Of a DNA stretch of 64,000 nucleotides, positions 9,016 through 17,419 are shown piece by piece. Position numbers and translations under genes: made by a program. The notes under the pieces were generated by a model, which ran no database searches, was not told where the DNA came from, and worked only from the letters and a program-made list of their open reading frames with translations. Source of the DNA: CATQHW01 sp965243545 (GTDB taxonomy: Bacteria > Spirochaetota > Spirochaetia > SZUA-6 > Bin103); the NCBI GenBank assembly GCA_965243545.1, contig OZ251573.1, positions 868,001-932,000 on the forward strand. Reading direction: 5' to 3'. Position 1 is the stretch's first letter, and each line of letters starts with the position of its first letter.

Positions 9016-10266
9016 ATGAATACCGCCGCTTCCCCGTTCCGCGTCGGCGCCATAGGGTGCGGTTCGCGCGGCCGGTCGCTGCTGCGCCGCGCGGTCGCCG
9101 CCGGCGGCGTCGAGATCACCGCCCTGTACGACCCGGACCGGCCGGCGGCGCTGCAGGCGCAGCGCGAATACGCGCCGGACGCGGCGGTGGTCGACGGCAT
9201 CGACCGGGTGGTGAGCCGCGACGACGTCGACCTGGTGATCGTCGCCTCGCCCGATCACGCCCATCGGGAGCCGGCGGTAGCGGCGTTCGAGCACGGCAAG
9301 CACGTCTTCTGCGAGAAGCCGTTGGCGACCACCGCCGGCGACTGCCGGGCCATCTGGGACGCCGCGCAGGCGGCCGGCCGGGAGCTGATCGTCGGCTTCG
9401 TGCTCCGCTACGCGCCGTTCTATCGGGGCATCAAGGAGCGCATCGACCGCGGCGACCTCGGCCCGATCACGTCGATGGAGGCGAACGAGAACCTGCCGTA
9501 CGCGCAGGGCGCGTTCTTCCGCCGCGACTGGCGCCGGTTCCGCCGCTTCACCGGCACCTATCTGCTGGAGAAGTGCTGCCACGACATCGACGTACTGTGC
9601 TGGTTCGCCGGATCGCTGCCGCGCCGGGTCGCGTCGTTCGGCGGCCGGTCGGTCTTTACGCCGCGCCCCGAGGCGCCGCTCTACTGCCGCGACTGCGGCC
9701 TCGACTGCGCCCACCGGCTGGAGCTCGACCCGCTGCCGTCCAAGCCGGCGGCCGAGCCGGAGCTGACGCGCGGACGGCACATCGACCTCTGCTGCTTCAA
9801 CTCGGCGCAGGACATCGTCGACCACCAGGTGGCGATCATCGAGTTCGCCAACGGCGTCCGCGCCACCTTCCACAGCAACCAGAACGCTGGCCGGCCGAGC
9901 CGGCGCATGTATCTGGCCGGCGAGCGCGGCTGCATCGAAGGCGACCTGTACTGGGGCTTCTTTCAGTACGCGCCGGTGCGCTACACCGGCGACTGGGAGG
10001 GGACGCCGTGGGAGCGGACGGAGGTGGCGCGCGCCGGCCAGCACGGCGGCGGTGACGGGTTTCAGCTCGGCGACTGCCTGCGGCGGCTGCGCGACGGCCG
10101 GCCGGTGCTGGCCGGCGGCCGTGAGGGGCTGGTCGCCTGCGTCACCGCTCTCGGCATCGACCGGGCGCTCCGCACCGGGACGGTCGTCGACCTGGCCGAC
10201 ACCTGGGCGGAGTACGGGTTGAGTGGCGCGCCGGAGACCGCGCCGGCGCCGGCGCCGGCGGCGTGA
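9016..10266 (+). CDS. Gfo/Idh/MocA family NAD(P)-dependent oxidoreductase
   Basis: The protein has 416 residues from ATG 9016; longer in-frame starts would run into the divergent gene. The N-terminal Rossmann fold begins FRVGAIGCGSRGRSLL (GxGxxG-type). It continues with the family signature FCEKPLATT, whose lysine is catalytic, and a substrate domain with EKCCHDIDVLCWFAGSLP. Such enzymes oxidise sugars, inositols or related polyols; the substrate here is not determinable. A cysteine cluster (YCRDCGLDC) at about residues 220-232 is an added feature. The C-terminus is an Ala-Pro repeat, and the stop overlaps the next gene as GTGA. Confidence 0.88.
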   Translation: MNTAASPFRVGAIGCGSRGRSLLRRAVAAGGVEITALYDPDRPAALQAQREYAPDAAVVDGIDRVVSRDDVDLVIVASPDHAHREPAVAAFEHGKHVFCEKPLATTAGDCRAIWDAAQAAGRELIVGFVLRYAPFYRGIKERIDRGDLGPITSMEANENLPYAQGAFFRRDWRRFRRFTGTYLLEKCCHDIDVLCWFAGSLPRRVASFGGRSVFTPRPEAPLYCRDCGLDCAHRLELDPLPSKPAAEPELTRGRHIDLCCFNSAQDIVDHQVAIIEFANGVRATFHSNQNAGRPSRRMYLAGERGCIEGDLYWGFFQYAPVRYTGDWEGTPWERTEVARAGQHGGGDGFQLGDCLRRLRDGRPVLAGGREGLVACVTALGIDRALRTGTVVDLADTWAEYGLSGAPETAPAPAPAA

Positions 10267-10961
10267 TCGCCGCGGTCGAGGTGACCCGCAGCTACCGCGC
10301 CGGCGGCAGCGTGGTCACCGCGCTCGACCGGGTGAGCATCCGTATCGAGCCGCGCACGCTCACCGTCATGCACGGGCCGTCCGGGTCGGGCAAGACCACG
10401 CTCATCAACATCCTGGGGGCGCTCGACCGGCCCACCAGCGGCGCGGTGCTGTTCGACGGCGCCGACGTAACCCCGCTGAGCGAGTCCGAACGGGATGACC
10501 TGCGCCGGCTGCGCATGGGGTTCGTGTTCCAGTCGGTCGCGCTGATCGCCGCCATGTCGGCGCTGGAGAACGTCGAGTTCGCGCTCCGCATCGCCGGCTT
10601 TGACCGCGGCGGCCGGGAACGGCGCGCCCGCGAATGCCTGACGATGGTCGGGCTGCGGTCGCGGCTGCATCACCGCCCCGGCGAGCTGTCCGGCGGCGAG
10701 CAGCAGCGGGTGGCGATCGCGCGCGGCTTTGCGCACCGTCCGCAGGTGCTGTTCGCCGACGAGCCGACCGCCGAGCTCGACACCCACACCGGCATGCAGG
10801 TGGTCGGCATCCTGCGCGCGCTGACCGGCGAGCAGGGGGTGACGGTGGTGATGAGCAGCCACGATCCGGCCATCGTCGACCTGGCCGACCGGCGGGTGTC
10901 GTTGCGCGACGGGCGCATCGCCGCGGCGGCGGAGGCTGGTGCGCCCGGCGGCGCCCCGTGA
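10263..10961 (+). CDS. ABC transporter ATPase, MacB/LolD-like
   Basis: The 232 residues form one nucleotide-binding domain. It has Walker A (GPSGSGKTT), a Q-loop in GFVFQSVALI, the signature LSGGEQQRVAIARG, Walker B with FADEPTAELD, and the H-loop SSHDP. The LSGGEQQRVAIARG and Q-loop style match ATPases that drive FtsX/MacB-type permeases. It starts GTG, overlapping the upstream oxidoreductase by four bases, and ends in a GTGA overlap with a second ATPase. No FtsX-type permease lies beside it, so its partner must be encoded elsewhere. Confidence 0.87.
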   Translation: MIAAVEVTRSYRAGGSVVTALDRVSIRIEPRTLTVMHGPSGSGKTTLINILGALDRPTSGAVLFDGADVTPLSESERDDLRRLRMGFVFQSVALIAAMSALENVEFALRIAGFDRGGRERRARECLTMVGLRSRLHHRPGELSGGEQQRVAIARGFAHRPQVLFADEPTAELDTHTGMQVVGILRALTGEQGVTVVMSSHDPAIVDLADRRVSLRDGRIAAAAEAGAPGGAP

Positions 10962-11941
10962 ACGGGGCGGCCGAGCCGCCTGCGGCGGCGGGTGGGGCCG
11001 CGGTCCGGTGCGAGAACCTGGTGCGCATCTTCAAGACGGACGAGATTGAGGTGGTGGCGCTGCAGGGACTCGACTTGGAGATCGAGGCCGGCGAGGTGAT
11101 GGCGATCATCGGCTCCAGCGGCAGCGGCAAGTCGACGCTGCTCAACGTGCTGGGCGGGCTGGACCGCCCGTCGGCGGGGACGGTGGAGGTGGGCGGCGCC
11201 GATCTGCTCAAGCTCGGCCCGCAGGAGCTGGTCCGCTACCGGCGGCAGACGGTCGGCTTTGTGTGGCAGAACAGCGCCCGCAACCTGGTGCCGTACCTGA
11301 CCGCGGCGGAAAACGTGGAGGTGCCCATGCTGCTCGCGCGCCGGCGGCGCGGCCGGCGCGCGCGCGCCCTCGACCTGTTGCGGCAGGTCGGCGTCGATCA
11401 CCGCGCCCACAACCGCCTCACCGAGCTGTCCGGCGGCGAGCAGCAGCGCGTGGCGATCGCCGTGGCGCTGGCCAACCAGCCGCCATTGCTGCTGGCCGAC
11501 GAACCGACCGGCAACGTCGACTCGCAGACCGCCCACCATCTGCTCCGCACCTTCCGCCAGGTGAACCGCGACCTGGGGGTGACGGTGGTGATCGTCACCC
11601 ACGACCGCGCCGTGGCGCAGTCGGTGGGCCGCGTCGTCGCCATCCGCGACGGCCGCACCAGCAGCGAGTTCATCCGCCGCGGCGGAACGGACGGAGCGGA
11701 GGGGCCGGCCGGAACCGGCGACGGCGCGCAGGCGGCGCGGCCCGCCCTGCACATGGAGGACGCCGACTCGCACCGCGAGTACGTGGTGATCGACCGGGTG
11801 GGGCGGCTGCAAATTCCGCGCGACCATCTGGACGCGCTGTCGATTTCCGGCCGCGACCGGGTTCGCGTCGATCTGGAGGACGACGGCATCGTCATCCGCC
11901 GCGCCGGTGACGCGGCCGCCGCCGGCCGCCGGGATGCTTGA
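10958..11941 (+). CDS. ABC transporter ATPase with C-terminal AbrB-like domain
   Basis: Residues 1-230 are a MacB/LolD-type ATPase: Walker A SSGSGKST, signature LSGGEQQRVAIAVA, Walker B LLADEPTGNVD and H-loop VTHDR. After a glycine/alanine-rich linker, residues about 270-315 read YVVIDRVGRLQIPRDHLDAL and continue with GRDRVRVDLEDDGIVIRR. This has the length and pattern of a SpoVT-AbrB swapped-hairpin domain (V-D-xxGRLxIP). Such domains usually bind DNA or mediate dimer contacts. The start is GTG 10958, overlapping the upstream ATPase. No permease is adjacent. Confidence 0.83.
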   Translation: MNGAAEPPAAAGGAAVRCENLVRIFKTDEIEVVALQGLDLEIEAGEVMAIIGSSGSGKSTLLNVLGGLDRPSAGTVEVGGADLLKLGPQELVRYRRQTVGFVWQNSARNLVPYLTAAENVEVPMLLARRRRGRRARALDLLRQVGVDHRAHNRLTELSGGEQQRVAIAVALANQPPLLLADEPTGNVDSQTAHHLLRTFRQVNRDLGVTVVIVTHDRAVAQSVGRVVAIRDGRTSSEFIRRGGTDGAEGPAGTGDGAQAARPALHMEDADSHREYVVIDRVGRLQIPRDHLDALSISGRDRVRVDLEDDGIVIRRAGDAAAAGRRDA

Positions 11942-11975
11942 CACGGTATCACCGCGCCATGACGGTACGACCGCC

Positions 11976-12893
11976 ATGCTTGCGGTGCGCGCCGTCGACT
12001 TGAGCAAGCGCTACGGCGACGTCGTCGCGGTCGACGGGGTGTCGATAGACGTCGAAGCGGGCGAGATTCTCGGCCTGCTCGGTCCCAACGGCGCCGGCAA
12101 GACGACCACGGTCGAAATGCTGGAAGGGCTGCGCGCGCCGGACACCGGCGCCGTGCGCGTGCTCGGCTGCGATCTGCGCACCGACTTGGCGGCGGTGCGG
12201 CAGCGCATCGGCGTGCAGCTGCAGACCACCGCGCTCTATCCCCGCCTGACGGTGCGCGAAGTGCTCGATCTGTTCCGCACCTTCTACGCCGGAGAGACCG
12301 TCGGCACGGACGAGCTGATCGACCTGGTCGACCTGCAGGACAAGGCCGGCAGCCTCACCCGCGACCTGTCCGGCGGCCAGGCGCAACGCCTGTCGGTGGC
12401 GCTGGCGCTGGTGAACCGGCCGGAGATGGTGTTCCTGGACGAACCGACCACCGGGCTCGACCCGCAGGCGCGGCGGGCGCTGTGGGACAAGATCGGCGGC
12501 GTCCGCCGCCGCGGCGCCACCGTCCTGCTCACTACGCACTACATGGAAGAGGCCGAGGCGCTCTGCGACCGGGTGGCGATCATGGACGGCGGCCGGATCA
12601 TCGCCGAGGGGCCGCCGGCCCGCCTGGTCGACGAACACTTCGACGAGACGCCGATCGAAGTGCCGGCCGGCGTCGCCGAGCTCGACGGCGGGAATCCCGG
12701 CGGGATACCCGGGGTGAAACGGCTGCAGCGCGAAAACGGCGCGGTGACGCTCTACTCGTCGGACACCGGCGCTACTCTCACCGCTCTCACCGCCATGGCC
12801 GCCGGGCGGACCGGCATCGACGGCCTGCACGTACGCCGGCCGACGCTGGAGGACGTCTTTCTGCGGCTCACCGGCCGGCGCATCCGCGACTGA
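11976..12893 (+). CDS. ABC-2 type transporter ATPase (DrrA/CcmA-like)
   Basis: The protein is 305 residues from ATG 11976. Upstream in-frame starts at 11934 (overlapping the previous stop) and 11907 are possible, but they add no conserved sequence. Walker A is GPNGAGKTT, the signature LSGGQAQRLSVALAL, Walker B MVFLDEPTTGLDPQ, and the H-loop LTTHYMEE. The C-terminal about 80 residues form the accessory domain common in DrrA-type ATPases. It pairs with the membrane protein 6 bases downstream to form an exporter of a drug, lipid or polysaccharide. Confidence 0.9.
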   Translation: MLAVRAVDLSKRYGDVVAVDGVSIDVEAGEILGLLGPNGAGKTTTVEMLEGLRAPDTGAVRVLGCDLRTDLAAVRQRIGVQLQTTALYPRLTVREVLDLFRTFYAGETVGTDELIDLVDLQDKAGSLTRDLSGGQAQRLSVALALVNRPEMVFLDEPTTGLDPQARRALWDKIGGVRRRGATVLLTTHYMEEAEALCDRVAIMDGGRIIAEGPPARLVDEHFDETPIEVPAGVAELDGGNPGGIPGVKRLQRENGAVTLYSSDTGATLTALTAMAAGRTGIDGLHVRRPTLEDVFLRLTGRRIRD

Positions 12894-12899
12894 CCCTTC

Positions 12900-13985
12900 G
12901 TGTCGTTCGTCCTGCATCTGTACGCCGCCTCCCTGAAGGGGTTCATGCGCGACCGCATGGCCATGTTCTGGACCTTGGCGTTTCCCGTCTTCTTCATCCT
13001 GCTGTTCGGCGTGATCTTTTCCGGGTCGCGGCAGGAGCCGGTCGCGGTCGGCGTGGCGCAGCCGGCCGGCGCCGGGGAGACGGATGCGGTGGCGGCGGCG
13101 TTGCGCGGCAACGGGGCGCTGGAGGTCGCCGCCGGGACGCGCGCGGAGCTGACCGATCGGCTTGCCGCCGGCGACCTGCGCGTGGTGGTCGACGCTCCGC
13201 CGGGCTTGGCCGCCGACGTGGCGGCCGGCCGGCCGGCCGAGGTGGAGGTGATCTTCGACCCGACCTCGGCGGCCGCGCGCGACGTCGCCGTGCCGGTGAT
13301 CGGCGCCGTATTGAGCGAGCTCGACGGTGCCCTGCGCGGCGCTCCGTCGCTGATCACGATCCGGTTCACGACCGTGACCGCCGACCGCCTGCGCACCATC
13401 GACTTCCTGGTGCCGGGCATTCTGGCGATGGCGCTGATGCAGCTCGGCCTGTTCGGGACCGCGGCGCCGCTGGTGCAGCTGCGGGAACGGAAGGTGCTGC
13501 GCCGTCTGGGCGCTACGCCGCTGCCGCGGTGGGCGCTGCTGGTGTCGCAGGTGCTGCACCGGCTGACGATCGCGCTGGTGCAGGTGGTGATCATCATCGC
13601 CGTGGGCCGCCTGGTGTTCGGGGTGGAGATCGGCGGCAACGTCGGTCTGCTGGCGGTCTTTTCCGCGCTCGGCGCGCTCACCTTCATCTCGCTCGGCTAC
13701 CTGATCGCCGCCCTGTCGCGGACCGAGGAGAGCGTGTTCGGCATCAGCTCGGTGCTCAACTTTCCGATGATGTTCCTCTCCGGGATATTCTTCCCGCTGG
13801 AGACCATGCCGGACTGGATTCGGCCGGTCGTGCAGGCGATTCCGCTCACCTATCTGGGCGACGCCCTGCGCCAGCTGATGGTCGGCGCGCCGCCCGCGCA
13901 CGCGCTCGGCCTGGACGCGCTGGTCCTGTGCCTCTGGCTGGCCGCCGCCGTGACCCTGTCGATCCGCCTGTTCCGATGGGAGTAG
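12900..13985 (+). CDS. ABC-2 type transporter permease
   Basis: The 361 residues start at GTG 12900. One N-terminal transmembrane helix (MAMFWTLAFPVFFILLFGVI) is followed by an extracytoplasmic domain of about 150 residues. Five more helices follow from about residue 165, including FLVPGILAMALMQLGLFG and the segment FPMMFLSGIFFPLETMP that is typical of ABC-2 permeases. It begins 6 bases after its ATPase. The stop overlaps the start of the next small gene. Confidence 0.88.
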   Translation: MSFVLHLYAASLKGFMRDRMAMFWTLAFPVFFILLFGVIFSGSRQEPVAVGVAQPAGAGETDAVAAALRGNGALEVAAGTRAELTDRLAAGDLRVVVDAPPGLAADVAAGRPAEVEVIFDPTSAAARDVAVPVIGAVLSELDGALRGAPSLITIRFTTVTADRLRTIDFLVPGILAMALMQLGLFGTAAPLVQLRERKVLRRLGATPLPRWALLVSQVLHRLTIALVQVVIIIAVGRLVFGVEIGGNVGLLAVFSALGALTFISLGYLIAALSRTEESVFGISSVLNFPMMFLSGIFFPLETMPDWIRPVVQAIPLTYLGDALRQLMVGAPPAHALGLDALVLCLWLAAAVTLSIRLFRWE

Positions 13986-14293
13986 CCGCCATCGCCGGCG
14001 CAGCCGTGGCACTGCTCGCCGTGCTGGCGCCGTTGCTGCTGTCGATCCGCGCCGGCATCAACGCCCGGATCGCCGGCCTGCGCACCAGCATCGACGGCAT
14101 CGACACCCGACTCCGCGCCGTCGAAATCGAGATCGCCCGCCTGGACGAGCGCGTCGCCCACCTCGGCGAGCGCGTAGCCCGCATCGAACTCGCCCTGACC
14201 GGTCCGTACCGCCTGCCGGTCCCGGAACTCGAACGGGACGCGGCGCCGGCCGAGTCAGCCTCCGCCCGCGCCGCCCAACCCGCCGGGACGTAG
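13976..14293 (+). CDS. Small membrane-anchored coiled-coil protein
   Basis: The product is 105 residues from ATG 13976, which overlaps the permease end by 10 bases. There is one N-terminal transmembrane segment (about residues 4-24). A heptad-rich region follows (about 28-78, with the phrase RLDERVAHLGERVARIELAL), then a disordered Ala/Pro tail. The overlap suggests co-translation with the exporter. I do not recognise a family, and accessory or scaffolding function is a guess. Confidence 0.6.
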   Translation: MGVAAIAGAAVALLAVLAPLLLSIRAGINARIAGLRTSIDGIDTRLRAVEIEIARLDERVAHLGERVARIELALTGPYRLPVPELERDAAPAESASARAAQPAGT

Positions 14294-14333
14294 GGAGCCC
14301 GCTTCGCCGCCACGTCGCGGCGTTGATCGGGAG

Positions 14334-15677
14334 TTGCCGTGGCGAGAGGAACACTCGCACGCCTTCACCGTCGCCAACATGATGAAGCTCGACCTGCTGG
14401 CCGACGTGCGGACGTCGATCACCAAGGCGCAGGAGGAAGGGAAGCCGGCGGCGCGCTGGAAGGAGGAGCTGGCCGCCACGCTGTCCAAGCGTGGCTGGTG
14501 GGGCCGCCACCCGCCGCCCGATCCGAACGACCCGAAGGCGGTCGAAAAGGCCAACCTCTACATCTCCCGCCGGCTCGAAACGATCTGGCGCGTCAACACC
14601 CGGGCCGCTCAGGCCGGCGTGTGGGAGCGCGGCCACCGTTCCACCAGCCATCCGTACGTCCTGTACCGGGTCGGGCCGAGCAAACGGCACCGCGACCAGC
14701 ACCTGGCGTGGGACGGCCTGCTGCTGCCCAAGGACGCCGAGTTCTGGACGGTCGCCAACCCCATGAACGGCTGGGGCTGCAAGTGTTACACCCGCTTCGT
14801 CACCGAGGCGCAGTATCGGCGCTACGTGGACCAAGGCATCCCGGAGATGGCCACCGGCGACGGCGTCCCTGCTCGCAAGCCCGTCAAGACCGAGGAGCCG
14901 GTGCTGCGGCCCATGCAGTACCGGAACAAGCGCACCGGGGAAGTGCATACCGGGTATGTGGGCATCGATTACGGCTTCGAGAGGAATCCGGGGGTCGGCC
15001 GTGCCGAGCAGCTCGGCCAGGTGTTCGAACGGAAGCTCGGCGCTCTGGCGACCGACACGGTGCCGGTCGGCACCGAGGTGTCCAGCGGCCTGGACGTGCA
15101 GATCACCGGCAAGCTCGGCGCCCGTGTTGCCCACGCGATCGGCGCCATCGAAATGGTCCATGGGGACGGCAACCTGCCGACAATCCCAGTACGGCGAAAC
15201 GAATCAATACTCCCCGGCGGGGTATACAACCGAGACGCCGTCGAACTCCGCGATTGGGATTGGCTAGAAGTCATCGCGGTCCACGAGATCGGGCACTTCC
15301 TGGACGACGAGGGGCTGCCCGGCGGGCGACATCAGTCGGCGTTGAAGACGATGCCAGAGATGAAGACGCTGATCCGGCTCATCTACCGCACGGACACATG
15401 GCGCAAGATCGTACGCTCCTATCGCGACAGCGACGGCGATGAAAAGAAGCGGTGGCGGTGCCTGTTGGGCGCGCGCGAGGCGTTTGCCCGCGCATACACC
15501 CAATGGGTGGCGTGGAAAAGCGGCGACGCCGTGCTGCATGCGCAGATCGAAGATCGAATGGCCGCCAAGGGGCGGCCTCGCATCAATCTGTCACATTGGC
15601 CGCTTGAGGAGTGGTTGCCCATCGCACAGGCAATGGATAGGCTGTTTGAGGCGGCAGGATGGCTGACGAACAGATAA
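14334..15677 (+). CDS. MuF-type phage head morphogenesis protein with C-terminal zincin-like domain, 5' truncated
   Basis: Residues about 1-165 match the end of the phage Mu F/SPP1 gp7 minor head domain. They include EEHSHAFTVANMMKLDLLAD, then RGHRSTSHPYVLYRVG, and the hallmark ending FWTVANPMNGWGCKCYTRFV. The C-terminal part (about 215-447) carries VIAVHEIGHFLDDEG, an HExxH zinc-protease motif, and later GAREAFARAYTQWVA, a plausible third-ligand segment as in lethal-factor-like zincins. The TTG start at 14334 is nominal. The frame is open further upstream, but the usual 150 or more N-terminal residues of MuF proteins are absent, so this is probably a prophage remnant. MuF-toxin fusions are a known polymorphic toxin class. 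Confidence 0.72.
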   Translation: MPWREEHSHAFTVANMMKLDLLADVRTSITKAQEEGKPAARWKEELAATLSKRGWWGRHPPPDPNDPKAVEKANLYISRRLETIWRVNTRAAQAGVWERGHRSTSHPYVLYRVGPSKRHRDQHLAWDGLLLPKDAEFWTVANPMNGWGCKCYTRFVTEAQYRRYVDQGIPEMATGDGVPARKPVKTEEPVLRPMQYRNKRTGEVHTGYVGIDYGFERNPGVGRAEQLGQVFERKLGALATDTVPVGTEVSSGLDVQITGKLGARVAHAIGAIEMVHGDGNLPTIPVRRNESILPGGVYNRDAVELRDWDWLEVIAVHEIGHFLDDEGLPGGRHQSALKTMPEMKTLIRLIYRTDTWRKIVRSYRDSDGDEKKRWRCLLGAREAFARAYTQWVAWKSGDAVLHAQIEDRMAAKGRPRINLSHWPLEEWLPIAQAMDRLFEAAGWLTNR

Positions 15678-15955
15678 AGACGACCATGCGCGGCAGGCCG
15701 GTACGGCGTTCGTTCACGACGGAAGAGCTCATGGCCCCACAGGGCAACTGGGCAGAGGAGTACGACGAGGTGCTGACCCTGCCGGACGGCCGTCAGGTCG
15801 TGGATGCTGGCCCGCCAGATCCGGTCGCAGATCCATCCGGGGAAGATTGGTACGAGTACGACCCCAAGACCGGGCTCCCGATGATGGACCGGCCTGTTGC
15901 TCAAACGGACATAGACAACTACTACCGCGCCCGTCGATCCGGCGGACGCGGCTGA
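15659..15955 (+). CDS. Small acidic protein overlapping the MuF-zincin gene; possible immunity protein
   Basis: The product is 98 residues from ATG 15659, overlapping the upstream gene by 19 bases. It is acidic in the middle (for example GNWAEEYDEVLTLPDG and SGEDWYEYDPKT) with basic ends. I recognise no family. Its position directly after a putative toxin domain, with overlapping translation, is what one expects of an immunity protein. It could equally be a small phage structural or hypothetical protein. DNA after its stop switches abruptly to the duplicated lipoprotein sequence. Confidence 0.5.
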   Translation: MADEQIKTTMRGRPVRRSFTTEELMAPQGNWAEEYDEVLTLPDGRQVVDAGPPDPVADPSGEDWYEYDPKTGLPMMDRPVAQTDIDNYYRARRSGGRG

Positions 15956-15980
15956 CGCCTGATCCTGCCTACACGCGCCG

Positions 15981-16636
15981 GGCAGGCCGGCGGCACGGCG
16001 CCACAGGCGGTCCTGGGGCGGAGCGACGTTGCCGTAGCCGGCCGGGCGGCGACCGCCGGCCAGCGCTTCGGGAGCGTGACGCAGAGCAGCAACGTCGACA
16101 GTTCCGGCGACACCACCGACCGCGTCACGGTGACCGGCGACGGCGCCAAGCTGATCATGCAGGTGCGGAATGCCGCGACCGGCGCGGAGCGCTTCTCGCT
16201 CAACACGGGGGACGATCTGGCCACCGCGGTCCGGGGCGGCGACTCTGAGGAAGTGGGCCGTTTCGTGCTGTCGAAGACCTTGGCGAACGGCGACGTGGCG
16301 GTGGCGGCCCTCTACAACCTCACCGACGACAGCACCGCGAGCGCCGGCTACTGGACGCTGCTGCGCGGCGGCGTCCCGATCGCGTCCGACGGGACGTTCA
16401 AGGCGCGCGGAAGCGGCGCCGGCAGCGTCATCAGAGACGTGTCCGCGGTGGCTGGGAACGTGGCGCTGCCCGCGTTGACGGCTGGCGACGTGGCGAGCGC
16501 GAGCGCGTCCTGGGGCGGTGTGTTCTCGACCGACGGCGACAAGGTGATGGCGATATTCGGGCTCGACTACGAGTTGGCCGACGGCGCCGAGGCGGTGCTC
16601 CTGGTTACGTTTTTCGGCGAGCTCGACGACGGCTGA
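15981..16636 (+). pseudogene. Truncated, internally deleted copy of the lipoprotein gene at 17420
   Basis: The sequence matches 17555-18517 almost base for base but lacks the start codon, signal peptide and lipobox. It is also missing about 320 bases between LLRGG and IASDGTFK, in frame. The longest remaining frame starts with GTG at 16076 and would give 186 residues without a secretion signal. The break at 15981 follows the phage-derived genes, so the copy was probably cut by the event that placed them here. Confidence 0.8.
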
Positions 16637-16830
16637 TCTGGCCGGCGCGGCGGCAAACGGCTCGCGCTGCCGCGGTTCGGGCGACGCCATGGTAGGAACC
16701 GACTTCAGGGCCGGCCGGTCGACCGGTCGATCTCCGACGCCTTCGCCAATCGCGCGCTCGCAAGCCGATTGAGGCTTACACCCTCCTCGGCTGCCCGCAT
16801 CACTAGCTCCCTATGGGTTTCCGGCGGTAC
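15981..16830 (+). repeat. Direct repeat, copy 1 (pairs with 17555-18705)
   Basis: Nearly identical to 17555-18705 apart from a missing internal segment of about 320 bases. The repeat spans the lipoprotein body, the intergenic bases and the 3' end of hicB. Homology stops within hicB at about 16830 and 18705. Confidence 0.85.
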
Positions 16831-17058
16831 CCGCACGACGAATCTCCCGCTGTACGTCCGGTCCGCGAGCGGTTCGGGCGGGCTCTCTCCGTTGGCATGC
16901 ATCTCGGCGACGACCTCTCGGATCAGTGTCTGCATCCCGGCAAGGGCATCCTGCGGTGTGGGCGCCAGCCAGCTCAGCGACGGGAACTCGACGCAGAGCG
17001 CTACGTATTCGCGGTCTTCGGGAGACCAGGTAAGGCGGTATGTATAGTGTTCGTACAT
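16705..17058 (-). CDS. HicB-family antitoxin-like protein without a HicA partner
   Basis: The product is 117 residues. The N-terminal HicB fold reads YRLTWSPEDREYVALCVEFP and continues with PTPQDALAGMQTLI. A C-terminal ribbon-helix-helix follows (SGRFVVRVPPETHRELVMRA and NRLASARLA). The start at 17058 is chosen because GGAG lies 7 bases upstream of that ATG; a start at 17193 would add 45 unrelated residues. HicB normally neutralises the small RNase HicA and represses its own operon. No HicA-like frame is visible on either side. The 3' end is part of a duplicated block that reappears at 18575-18705. Confidence 0.8.
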   Translation of the reverse strand: MYEHYTYRLTWSPEDREYVALCVEFPSLSWLAPTPQDALAGMQTLIREVVAEMHANGESPPEPLADRTYSGRFVVRVPPETHRELVMRAAEEGVSLNRLASARLAKASEIDRSTGRP

Positions 17059-17419
17059 CAATGAGCTCCAAAGGTTTGTAAGTCTGTTTATTCGCGTCCA
17101 GTTCTCTCTGGACCAGGCTCCGTGGGGTGTTGAAGTCTGTCGATCGCCTTCCACGGCAGTACCAATAGTAGTATCAGCCGTCGCACGAGTCAACTACGGT
17201 GATGGCGCGGGCTTGACGTCCACGAAGTCGAATCCGGCCTGCCCGGCCCGCGCGCCGGACACGATGAAGCGCTCCATCAGCGCTCCGCCGCCGACGCCCT
17301 GTTCGAACGTGACGCACCTTGATCCGCGCTGGCGGCTCCGCCAGTGGCCTACGCCCAGTTCTTGCCGCTCGTGGAGCGCTTCGATACGCTGTTCGAGAGC
17401 TCGGGAGGGCTCCGTACCT
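17059..17419 (+). other. Intergenic region between hicB and the lipoprotein gene
   Basis: This 361-base stretch holds the promoter regions of two divergent genes. On the minus strand, AATAAA-rich sequence lies about 30 bases before hicB. I see no complete gene. A short frame on the minus strand (about 17213-17400) has no recognisable domain. GC content falls near 17070-17095 relative to the flanks. Confidence 0.4.
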
